DNA from: Actinomyces wuliandei
Lineage (GTDB): Bacteria; Actinomycetota; Actinomycetes; Actinomycetales; Actinomycetaceae
Assembly: GCF_004010955.1 (NCBI RefSeq)
Contig: NZ_CP025227.1
Span: 1,798,001-1,862,000, forward strand
Direction of reading: 5' to 3'
DNA length: 64,000 bases
Positions 1-6,933 of the stretch are shown piece by piece. The position numbers and the translations under genes were made by a program. The notes beneath the pieces were generated by a model. It worked only from the letters and a program-made list of their open reading frames with translations. It was not told where the DNA came from and did not search any database. The number at the start of each line of letters is the position of its first letter. Position 1 is the first letter of the stretch.

Positions 1-299
1 TGGGAGCCTACGCCGATACGTACCGCGTGGGCGGTGTCGTTGGAGCCTGCCCCGGCGATGACCATGGCGCGCTCCCCCAGGGCCGCCTTGACCTCCCTGA
101 TGAGCAGCTGCTTCTCCGGAAGGTGGGTGGTGGGGGCCTCCCCGGTGGTGCCCGACAGCAGGACCGTGTCCACACCGTCGTCCACGAGGCTGACGGCCAG
201 GGCACAGGCGGCGTCCACGTCCACCTCGCCACCAGGGGTGAAGGGCGTGACCATGGCGACACCGACGGAGCCGAAGGTGCGGGAGGCAGCGATGCTCAT
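1..299 (-). CDS. dapA: 4-hydroxy-tetrahydrodipicolinate synthase, N-terminal part (cut by window edge)
   Basis: The minus strand reads an open frame from ATG at 299 to the left edge with no stop. It begins MSIAASRTFGSVGVAMVTPF and contains the family motif GTTGE (LLSGTTGEAPTTH), whose threonines bind the pyruvate carboxylate. DapA condenses pyruvate with aspartate semialdehyde in the cytoplasm, the first committed step to lysine and diaminopimelate for peptidoglycan. About 99 codons are visible; the Schiff-base lysine and C-terminal half lie outside the window. dapB lies 1.8 kb upstream on the same strand, so the usual actinobacterial dapB-dapA neighbourhood is present but split by a GNAT gene and a toxin-antitoxin pair. 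No strong ribosome binding site is seen before the ATG. Confidence 0.93.
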   Translation of the reverse strand, partial: MSIAASRTFGSVGVAMVTPFTPGGEVDVDAACALAVSLVDDGVDTVLLSGTTGEAPTTHLPEKQLLIREVKAALGERAMVIAGAGSNDTAHAVRIGVGS

Positions 300-427
300 G
301 GGACAAGCCTACCGGTAGCGCTCAGCACAGCCTATCGCTTTGGTCATGTGTTCTTCGCCAGCCCGTCGGTCCCCTCCCCGGACCGCCCGGATGGCTGGGT
401 GGCGCCCGGGCAGGATAGGCTCCGGGC

Positions 428-1255
428 ATGACGGCTCCTAGCACGCCTGACACGCCTGAGGGCGACGGCCCTGACGACGTCGCACCGGGCCCAGTGCCAG
501 GCCCGTCGCACGCGGACGCCGGTGCCCGGGACGCGGACACCACAGGCGCCACAGGTGCCAACGGGTTCGTGCGAGAGGCCCGCCCCGAGGACCTTGCCGC
601 CATCGGCTCCGTCCACGCCGCCTCCATGCTGGCCTCCCTGGAGGCCGGTCACCGCGGCGCCCACGGCACGGGCCTGCCTGAAGGGGTGCGCGCCATGATC
701 TCCGCCCCTGTCATCGCCACCGGCTGGCAGGAAGCCGTGACCTCGCCCCCCTCCCGGGAGCACCACGTGCTCGTTGCGACGCAGGCAGGGTCAGTGGTCG
801 GCCTGCTGGGGCTCGCGCCAACCCAGTCACTCAGTACGGCCAGGGCAGCCAGTGACCGGGACGCGGACCCCGGCAGCCCCGAGGACGGCGCGAGTGAGCA
901 CCCCGCTGCTGGCGCAGGCGCCCTGGCACCCACGGGAGCTGGCGGAGCGCAGGGTCCTCTGCTCCTCAATGACGCTCAGGCGCCCGAGGACCGGGAGCCC
1001 CTGCCCGCGGCCGAGGTGACGGCCCTGGGCGTGGACCCGGCCCACCAGCGACGCGGCCACGGCTCCCGCCTGCTGGCCGCCGCCGCCGACACCGCCCGGG
1101 GCCACGGAGCCCGGGCGCTCGTGGTATGGGCGGTGCGGGGGGACGAGTCGCTGTCCTGGTTCCTGCGCTCAGCCGGTCTGGAGCCCACCGGGGCACAGCG
1201 CCAGCTCGGCGTGGGTCAGGGAGTCACCGAGGACTGCTGGGTGGCCGGGCTGTAG
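428..1255 (+). CDS. GNAT-family N-acetyltransferase
   Basis: A 275-residue protein with a GNAT fold in its C-terminal half. The acetyl-CoA motif A reads VTALGVDPAHQRRGHGSRLL near residues 195-215, followed by the usual helix and a C-terminal ALVVWAVRGDESLSWFLRSAGLEPTG segment. The first 45 residues are Pro/Gly/Ala-rich and probably disordered, and a similar low-complexity insert (about residues 140-180) interrupts the fold. The acceptor cannot be predicted. It is transcribed divergently from dapA and convergently toward higBA. The ATG at 428 has only a weak upstream purine stretch, so a start at a later codon is possible. Confidence 0.8.
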   Translation: MTAPSTPDTPEGDGPDDVAPGPVPGPSHADAGARDADTTGATGANGFVREARPEDLAAIGSVHAASMLASLEAGHRGAHGTGLPEGVRAMISAPVIATGWQEAVTSPPSREHHVLVATQAGSVVGLLGLAPTQSLSTARAASDRDADPGSPEDGASEHPAAGAGALAPTGAGGAQGPLLLNDAQAPEDREPLPAAEVTALGVDPAHQRRGHGSRLLAAAADTARGHGARALVVWAVRGDESLSWFLRSAGLEPTGAQRQLGVGQGVTEDCWVAGL

Positions 1256-1316
1256 GGGCGCACTGAGCAGGCCTACCAGCCCCGCGTCAGGCCGCCGTGT
1301 CCTCCCGGCTCTTCGC

Positions 1317-1378
1317 AGATCTACCGACTCCTCGCCACATACCACCGTACGCGTAGCTTCCGAGGAGTCGGTAGGTCT
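1317..1378. repeat. 62-nt interrupted palindrome, copy 1 (18-nt arms, 26-nt spacer)
   Basis: The arms AGATCTACCGACTCCTCG (1317-1334) and CGAGGAGTCGGTAGGTCT (1361-1378) are reverse complements with a single mismatch, separated by 26 nt. The element lies 62 bp past the GNAT stop and 34 bp past the higA stop, between two convergent genes, so it could end transcription in both directions. The spacer is longer than in a normal intrinsic terminator and no T run follows. A second element with identical dimensions and related arm sequence lies at 49261-49322. Confidence 0.7.
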
Positions 1379-1411
1379 CGACAGCTGGCCCCGCAAATCC
1401 AGCACCTTCCC

Positions 1412-1726
1412 TCAGGCGACGTGGCCCAGCGGCCTGATCCGCGCCAGCGCCTCACCGTGGGAGTCCTCTACCAGATCGAGGTCGTACCTGGCCTGGAGGT
1501 TCAGCCAGAACTCCGCCGTCGTGCCCAGGTATCGGGCCAGCCGGGCTGCCGTGTCGGCGGTCACCGCTCGCTTGCCCAGCACGATCTCGTTGATGCGGCG
1601 CGGCGGGACCCCGACCGCCACCGCGACCTTGTTCTGGGTGATCCCCAACTCCTTGATGAAGTCCTCCATGAGTACCTCTCCCGGATGGACCGGGGCGATG
1701 CGGTCAGTGGTAGTCAACGATCTCAA
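1412..1726 (-). CDS. higA: HigA-type antitoxin (XRE helix-turn-helix)
   Basis: A 104-residue protein of the HigA addiction-module family. It opens with the typical RIAPVHPGEVLMEDFIKELG segment, then an XRE-type helix-turn-helix (ITQNKVAVAVGVPPRRINEI) and the conserved tail TAEFWLNLQARYDL. HigA neutralises the HigB RNase and represses the operon. It overlaps the 3' end of higB by 23 bp, so the order is toxin first, as usual for higBA. The gene sits alone with higB between dapB and dapA-side genes, consistent with an acquired module. Confidence 0.93.
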   Translation of the reverse strand: MRSLTTTDRIAPVHPGEVLMEDFIKELGITQNKVAVAVGVPPRRINEIVLGKRAVTADTAARLARYLGTTAEFWLNLQARYDLDLVEDSHGEALARIRPLGHVA

Positions 1727-1985
1727 CCTCCTCAGGGCCAGCAGCAGTCCACACGAAGCAGAGCCGCCACTGGGCGTTTATCCTGATACTGTGCTGACCA
1801 GACCGGTCGCCCCTCAGACGCTCGAGGTGGTTTCCCGGTGGCGCCCGTAGGTCTTCAAGAGACGCGGCAGCACCGAGCTGGCGAAGCTTGCGCAGGGCAA
1901 CCCGTTCGACGCGCGCGTCAAGTGAGGCAACGTGCTCGCGACGCCACAGCCTTTCTGTTGCCTTGTCCGCGAACGACCTGATCAC
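1704..1985 (-). CDS. higB: HigB-type mRNA interferase toxin
   Basis: A 93-residue RelE/HigB-superfamily toxin: MIRSFADKATERLWRRE at the start, LRAPPGNHLERLRGDRSGQHSIRINAQWRLCF in the middle, ending EEVEIVDYH. The last part matches the family's RI(N)xQWRxxF and VEIVDYH signatures. HigB cleaves mRNA on translating ribosomes until blocked by HigA. The frame begins at GTG 1985. That codon is only about 8 nt downstream of a good -10 hexamer and has no Shine-Dalgarno sequence, so a leaderless transcript is plausible. Confidence 0.92.
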   Translation of the reverse strand: MIRSFADKATERLWRREHVASLDARVERVALRKLRQLGAAASLEDLRAPPGNHLERLRGDRSGQHSIRINAQWRLCFVWTAAGPEEVEIVDYH

Positions 1986-1993
1986 GGCCCAAG

Positions 1994-2021
1994 CATATAA
2001 CGGACCGCGTCATTAACGCAA
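1994..2021 (-). promoter_or_regulatory. Putative higBA promoter with palindromic operator
   Basis: On the minus strand a -35 TTGCGT (2016-2021) and a -10 TATATG (1994-1999) are separated by 16 nt. The spacer end and -35 carry the imperfect palindrome GCGTTAATGACGC (2007-2019), a sensible operator for HigA autoregulation. The distance from the -10 to the higB GTG implies a transcript that starts at or next to the start codon. This is pattern reading only. Confidence 0.45.
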
Positions 2022-2126
2022 GACGGTAAACGGATTCCTCGGAACAGCCGAGGTGCAGCCAGCGCGTCGGGACACCTGCCACCGGTCCTGAGGCTGGTCA
2101 CGTCTTTTGATCACGGGGATCTCCCG

Positions 2127-2879
2127 CTACACCTCCAGCAGGGCGTCCAGCCCCACCGTCAGGCCCTCCAGCCCGCCCACCTGGCGCACCGCCAGGATGA
2201 CACCGGGCATGAAGGAGGCGCGGTCAAAGGAGTCGGTACGGATGGTCAGCTGCTCCCCCGGGTTGCCCAGGACCACCTCCTCGTGCGCCGTCAGCCCGCG
2301 CAGGCGCACGGCGTGGACGTGGATACCGTCCACCACCGCGCCCCGGGCACCGTCTGGGTCGGCCTGGGTGGCGTCAGGCACCGGACCCAGACCGACCGCC
2401 GCCCGGGCGGCGGCGATCCCACGGGCGGTGGCCAGGGCGGTGCCAGAGGGGGCGTCCACCTTGTCCGGGTGGTGGAGCTCGATGACCTCTGCGGACTCGA
2501 AGAAGCGTGCGGCCCTGGCAGCCAGGCTCATGGCCAGCACGGCGGACAGGGCGAAGTTCGGGGCGACGAGCACGCTGCGCCCGGCGGCCTCGGGGCGGGC
2601 CAGGTGCTCACGCACGCGCTTATAGGCCTCCTCGCTCCAGCCGGTGGTACCCACGACGACGTCGCAGCCCGCGTCAACAAGCGCGTGGACGTTGGTCTCG
2701 GTCACCGACGGCACGGTGAAGTCCACGGCGACCTGCGCGCCACCCAGGTGCTCGGCGTCGAGGGTGTCCCCCACGTCCAGACGGGCCACCAGCTCCAGCC
2801 CCTCAGCCTGCTCCACCGCCTGGCACACGGTGGAGCCCATGCGCCCGGCGGCACCGATGACAGCGACGGTGATACTCAT
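2127..2879 (-). CDS. dapB: 4-hydroxy-tetrahydrodipicolinate reductase
   Basis: A 250-residue DapB, full length for the family. The N-terminal nucleotide-binding loop reads VAVIGAAGRMGSTVCQAV, and the catalytic and substrate motif reads ELHHPDKVDAPSGTALATAR near residues 130-150 (tandem His, the Lys, and the SGT that binds dipicolinate). It reduces the dapA product with NAD(P)H in lysine/DAP synthesis. In many actinobacteria it follows the M16 peptidase gene directly; here 13.6 kb of PTS and lanthipeptide genes have come between them. The lanthipeptide transporter gene ends only 40 bp upstream on the same strand, so read-through into dapB is possible. Confidence 0.97.
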   Translation of the reverse strand: MSITVAVIGAAGRMGSTVCQAVEQAEGLELVARLDVGDTLDAEHLGGAQVAVDFTVPSVTETNVHALVDAGCDVVVGTTGWSEEAYKRVREHLARPEAAGRSVLVAPNFALSAVLAMSLAARAARFFESAEVIELHHPDKVDAPSGTALATARGIAAARAAVGLGPVPDATQADPDGARGAVVDGIHVHAVRLRGLTAHEEVVLGNPGEQLTIRTDSFDRASFMPGVILAVRQVGGLEGLTVGLDALLEV

Positions 2880-2919
2880 GACCCGACCCTAGCAGCCGTA
2901 GCCACAGGCGGCGCACGGT

Positions 2920-3681
2920 CTAGAGATCGCTCCTGGTCAGTCTGTGGTGGCCCCACAGGAGCAGGGGCAGGCACCAGGCTGCAGCGACCAGCACCGTGGG
3001 CACCGGCTCCTCCAGCCAGGTGGAGGGGGGTATGCTGGCCACGCCTTGCAGCCTGGCGATGACGGCGTTGGGCATGACCGTGTGCACCCAGTCAGGAAGC
3101 CGGATGGTCCACCTGCCCATTGTCAGCACCGCTGGCACCAGTATGACCAGCACCTGGGCCACCCCCACCACCAGCGCCAGGGCCATGGCGGCAGTCGCGA
3201 CCGAGCGCGTTCCCATCGCCACCAGAGCGCCGGCCACGCTGACAAGGGCCAGCACCAGCGCCGCACGGACCACGGTCTCCAGGGAGGCAGCCAGCTCGAG
3301 GGGGACGCCCCGGTAGTCCGCGTAGGGACCGGTCGTCGCGACAAGCCCCAGCATGAGCAGCAGCGCTGGGATACCCACGACCACCCCGGTACCGACCATC
3401 TGTGCCCAGAACAGCCTGGAACGCCTGCCTGCTGCCACCACCGTGGACATGATGGCGCCGGAGGAGTACTCAGCACCAGCGACGACGACGCCCGCGAGCC
3501 CGGCGGGCAGCGACGCGAGCTGAACCCCGGGGACCCCCACGTGGGAGGAGAAGAAGGCGACAACACAGAGCTCGAGGACGACGAGAACCTGGACAGAACG
3601 GGTCCTTACCGCCTTGCCGAGCTCGCTGACCAGCACCCGGCGCCAGGTCACCACTGGCTGGACGGATCGCTCCTCAGTCAT
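2920..3681 (-). CDS. ABC-2 type permease of the lanthipeptide cluster (LanE/LanG-like)
   Basis: A 253-residue integral membrane protein with about six hydrophobic segments: near residues 30-50, 58-78, 95-118, 138-160, 165-190 and 228-245. It has the topology of small ABC-2 permeases used for bacteriocin self-protection. It overlaps the ATPase gene by 4 bp (start inside the ATPase stop), so the two are translationally coupled. By position it should pump mature lanthipeptide away from the producer membrane, as LanFEG systems do. Only one permease is present, so a homodimer is implied. Its codon use is high-GC, unlike lanT and lanM beside it. Confidence 0.8.
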   Translation of the reverse strand: MTEERSVQPVVTWRRVLVSELGKAVRTRSVQVLVVLELCVVAFFSSHVGVPGVQLASLPAGLAGVVVAGAEYSSGAIMSTVVAAGRRSRLFWAQMVGTGVVVGIPALLLMLGLVATTGPYADYRGVPLELAASLETVVRAALVLALVSVAGALVAMGTRSVATAAMALALVVGVAQVLVILVPAVLTMGRWTIRLPDWVHTVMPNAVIARLQGVASIPPSTWLEEPVPTVLVAAAWCLPLLLWGHHRLTRSDL

Positions 3682-4577
3682 GACTCCTGGCCTCCTTCCT
3701 CCTGCACGCGGAAGAACCAGTCCTCCAGGGACCGCCTCGCCTCACGCATCTCCGTGAAGAGGACGCCCTCGTCCAGGAAGGCCGTCTGCACCTCCTGGAT
3801 ACCCGCGTCTATGACTACAGCGTCCTTGCTCTCACCCTCGCGCACCGTGGTCGCCACCTGCCAGCCCCGCGAGCGTGCCAGGGCAACCGCCTGGCTGAGC
3901 TCGTCAACGCGCACGAGGACCCCACCAGGGCGCCGCACCTCGTCGGTGCGAACCTGGGCGAGCACCCTGCCCTCCTTGAGGGCGACGACGCGGTCAGCAA
4001 CGTCCTCGACCTCCGCGAGCAGGTGGGAGGAGACCAGCACGGCCCTGCCCTGACCGGCCAGCCTGCGTAGAAGAGATCGCAGCCAGCGCACCCCCTCGGG
4101 GTCAAGACCGTTGAAGGGCTCGTCCAGCACGAGGTTGTGCGGATCGCCCAGCATGGCCGCTGCCAGCGACAGGCGCTGGCGCATCCCCAGGGAGTAGGTA
4201 CCGACCCTGCGGTCCCCGACCGCGCCGATACCGGCCTCATCCAGGCACTGCCGCACACGGGCCACCGGGACGCCGCAGGTACGCGCCAGACCCGCGAGGC
4301 ACTGGAGCCCTGTGCGGGAGCCCACCCAGTGGTCCGGTCCCAGTACCAGTCCCAGGTGCCGCAGCGGGTCCGGCAGCGCCCCTGGTGCAGCACCGTCCAC
4401 CAGGACCTCTCCCCCGTCCGCACGTACCAGTCCACCGATCGTCTTTAGGGCAGTGGTCTTGCCGGCACCGTTAGGACCGACCACACAGGTCACCATGCCG
4501 TCAGGTGCCGCAAAGGAGGTACAAGAGAATCCAAGCACACCTTGATAACGCTTCTCTACATCCCTCAAAAAAAGCAT
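3678..4577 (-). CDS. ABC transporter ATPase of the lanthipeptide cluster (LanF-like)
   Basis: A 299-residue ABC ATPase with Walker A GPNGAGKTT, signature YSLGMRQRLSLA (Ser-Leu-Gly-Met in place of Ser-Gly-Gly-Gln, common in drug-resistance ABC ATPases), Walker B LVLDEPFNGLD and switch His in SSHLLAEVED. A C-terminal extension of about 90 residues resembles other multidrug/lantibiotic ATPases. It partners with the overlapping permease, most likely in producer immunity. A GAGG sequence lies 5 nt before the ATG. Base composition changes sharply from AT-rich lanT to GC-rich at this gene's start, which points to a mosaic origin. Confidence 0.86.
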   Translation of the reverse strand: MLFLRDVEKRYQGVLGFSCTSFAAPDGMVTCVVGPNGAGKTTALKTIGGLVRADGGEVLVDGAAPGALPDPLRHLGLVLGPDHWVGSRTGLQCLAGLARTCGVPVARVRQCLDEAGIGAVGDRRVGTYSLGMRQRLSLAAAMLGDPHNLVLDEPFNGLDPEGVRWLRSLLRRLAGQGRAVLVSSHLLAEVEDVADRVVALKEGRVLAQVRTDEVRRPGGVLVRVDELSQAVALARSRGWQVATTVREGESKDAVVIDAGIQEVQTAFLDEGVLFTEMREARRSLEDWFFRVQEEGGQES

Positions 4578-4614
4578 TGTAACCTCATGCCACCCTTCGT
4601 AAACTAGCGAACAA

Positions 4615-6747
4615 TCAACGCAGCCGAGCCCTCATTAACCTACCACCCGAAATTTCATAAACAGCATCAGCTGACCTCAATGTGGAATCACGATGGGTAG
4701 CACAGATAACCGCCATTCCCCTTCTTCTCAGCCTGTCAATAACCACCATTTCCGTAGACACATCCAAAGCGCTAGTGGCCTCATCAAGAACCATCACCGA
4801 GCAGTCTCTAAGTACCGCGCGCGCAATAGCCAGCCTCTGACGCTGGCCGCCCGAGATGCCTACACCGGCGTCACCCACCACTGTGTCCAGTTCCATGGGC
4901 ATCATCCTAACTTCATGAGAAAGTTCGACAACGTCCAGGGCCTGAAAAAGTAAATCATCAGAAAACGAATCCTCAACGCCGAGCAACAAATTATACCTAA
5001 GCGATCCCGCCATGATCTGAGGGTCCTGGGAGACAACCCCGAAAAGACTCCGGACGGACTTAACAGTCAGCATGTCCTTGCTAACACCATCGAATTTGAT
5101 ATCTCCACCGTCAATGTTTTCCAAGCCAATAACAGTACGCAGAAGCGTAGTCTTACCGGAGCCAGTCCTACCCTTGATCCCTATAAAATCGCCAGGCTTT
5201 ACTGTCAAGGAAACATCTCTCAACACAGGGGCAGAAGAACCTCCGTAACGCTTGACCACGTTAGACAAAGTCAGGCTACGCCGAAAAGTGGCATCACCAA
5301 CTTCACCACCTGACACTGCCTTCGAACTTTCCTGCGGAGCAGAAAGAAGATCCCTAACACGCTCCAAAGCGACGCCTGATGTCAGGATCTGCTGAGCGGA
5401 ATATGATATCATCATCGCAGAGCCTAGCACCGAACCAAGAAGGGAGTTAACTCCCGCAATCAAACCAATAGAGACACCGCCCTGAGTAAACATAAGCAAA
5501 CCATAAGCAAGAATACATAAAGGCAATACTTGCTGCACAAAAATACCAACAGCTTGAACCACCGACTGGAAACGCGAAAACATATACTCGCTTAAAACCT
5601 CAGCGCCAAGTGAACCGGCCCAACTAGATGAAACACGATGTTCAGCCTGAGCGAGCTTAATAGCCTCAGCCGCTGCACATATTCCAACCAACTGGCCTTG
5701 AGCGGAACTCGCCGCATTAACGCTAGCCATAGACAGATGATACAACCGCCGACCAGAGAAAAAGAGGAAAAATGCGTAGAGCGTGAGAACAATACACACG
5801 CATGCACCGACCTCTGTCCACAACAAGGCCAATACCACAACGGAAACCAACATGGAACCCAAGTCGAAAATCGCCATCAGCAAAACGTTGGCCACCAAGT
5901 TCTGCACAACCTGCACTCCGACAATTCTATTAACGACGTCCCCGATAGACCGACCTTGCACATAACGAAAAGAAGCGTTAAGAAACGCAGAAAGCAACTG
6001 GGAACTCACAGACATACGTACGCTGGCACCCAGTTGCGCAGAAGCTACGCCACGCGCAAGCATCGCCAAGCCCGAGCCAAGGCCAAATGCAAGCAAAGAC
6101 AAACAGCATACTACAAAGGTATCATAGTTGAGGCCAAGCGTTACGCGACCGAATAACGTTGCCGTCAACCAAGCACCGAGTGCCGGAACAGCTTGAACGA
6201 CGAATGCCGCAGCGATCGAAAGCAAAAGCCTTGGCCGATCAACAAACCGAAAAAACAGCCGTCCAGCAGAACAACTCCGCTGGATCGCAGCGCCCAGCCG
6301 AGCTAGACGACTGAATCGTTGAGAAGAAGTGTCCACAACTCTAATCAAGATGCCCGTAAACGACCTAGAATACTCCTCAACTGAAACCATATAACGTCCC
6401 CGCTGAGGATCAACGACTGCAAATCCTCGTCGACTAGCACCTTCAACAACAACCCAATGAGAAAAACGCCAATATACGATGCAAGGACCCCGAAATTCGC
6501 TGCCACTAAAATAACTGATGTCATCTATTTGCTCGACCACGTAGTGAACTGCTAACTTATCGAACAATTCCGTTATAGCAGCAACGGAAGTACCGTCCCT
6601 TCCCCAACTAACCATTTCCCGCAACGCCTCCATCGAAACACCTCGTCCGAAGGACGCGAGCAACATACTGACACATGCAAGACCACAGTCAGTTTCAGAC
6701 TGCTGAAAACGTACAAATGGAACGCGCCGAAAAGACATCAACACCAC
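4615..6747 (-). CDS. lanT: Lanthipeptide exporter with C39 leader peptidase domain (LanT)
   Basis: A 710-residue peptidase-containing ABC transporter. The N-terminal C39 domain carries the catalytic Cys in QSETDCGLACVSML, the His in SHWVVVEG and the Asp in FAVVDPQRGRY. Six membrane helices follow (about 165-430), then the ATPase with Walker A GRTGSGKTTLLR, signature SGGQRQRLAIARA and Walker B VMVLDEATSALD. It cuts the leader from modified precursor and exports the core across the membrane. The frame opens at GTG 6747; the ATG at 6738 is an equally possible start. It follows the 47-residue membrane peptide by about 8 bp. Codon use is clearly lower in GC than the flanking housekeeping genes. 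Confidence 0.95.
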   Translation of the reverse strand: MVLMSFRRVPFVRFQQSETDCGLACVSMLLASFGRGVSMEALREMVSWGRDGTSVAAITELFDKLAVHYVVEQIDDISYFSGSEFRGPCIVYWRFSHWVVVEGASRRGFAVVDPQRGRYMVSVEEYSRSFTGILIRVVDTSSQRFSRLARLGAAIQRSCSAGRLFFRFVDRPRLLLSIAAAFVVQAVPALGAWLTATLFGRVTLGLNYDTFVVCCLSLLAFGLGSGLAMLARGVASAQLGASVRMSVSSQLLSAFLNASFRYVQGRSIGDVVNRIVGVQVVQNLVANVLLMAIFDLGSMLVSVVVLALLWTEVGACVCIVLTLYAFFLFFSGRRLYHLSMASVNAASSAQGQLVGICAAAEAIKLAQAEHRVSSSWAGSLGAEVLSEYMFSRFQSVVQAVGIFVQQVLPLCILAYGLLMFTQGGVSIGLIAGVNSLLGSVLGSAMMISYSAQQILTSGVALERVRDLLSAPQESSKAVSGGEVGDATFRRSLTLSNVVKRYGGSSAPVLRDVSLTVKPGDFIGIKGRTGSGKTTLLRTVIGLENIDGGDIKFDGVSKDMLTVKSVRSLFGVVSQDPQIMAGSLRYNLLLGVEDSFSDDLLFQALDVVELSHEVRMMPMELDTVVGDAGVGISGGQRQRLAIARAVLRDCSVMVLDEATSALDVSTEMVVIDRLRRRGMAVICATHRDSTLRSADAVYEISGGRLMRARLR

Positions 6748-6754
6748 CCGAAAA

Positions 6755-6898
6755 TTATAGAACGACGAAGAGAACCCAGGCAGCCCCCGAGGCGACCAAG
6801 ACGACCAGCGACGCTACCAGCATCAGCAATGGAAATACGATAATAGGCCGATACACCTCTCGAGGAAGCCCACGATATCGTTCCTTATGTGCCCTCAT
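6755..6898 (-). CDS. Small single-span membrane peptide between lanM and lanT (47 aa)
   Basis: A short frame runs from ATG 6898 to TAA 6755-6757. The protein has a basic N-terminus (MRAHKERYRGLPREVYRP) followed by one strongly hydrophobic segment (IIVFPLLMLVASLVVLVA, then SGAAWVLFVVL), giving a predicted N-in single helix. The Shine-Dalgarno sequence AGAGGA stands 5 nt before the ATG, better than that of lanT. It starts 35 bp after the lanM stop and ends about 8 bp before lanT, so it is part of the operon. No family is recognised. A producer-immunity peptide or a small partner of the LanMT membrane complex are the obvious possibilities. Confidence 0.68.
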   Translation of the reverse strand: MRAHKERYRGLPREVYRPIIVFPLLMLVASLVVLVASGAAWVLFVVL

Positions 6899-6933
6899 TG
6901 CGTCCTCTCGAAACAACCGTCGCCCACCTCTCA

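Noticed and set aside
8..318. Plus- and minus-strand frames at the left edge (8-262, 27-431, 34-318)
   Set aside because: The minus-strand dapA frame, open to the window edge, explains this sequence.
2944..4053. 369-codon open frame opposite the LanF/LanE genes
   Set aside because: The opposite strand encodes clear ABC ATPase and permease motifs; this frame is low-complexity His/Gly/Gln sequence.
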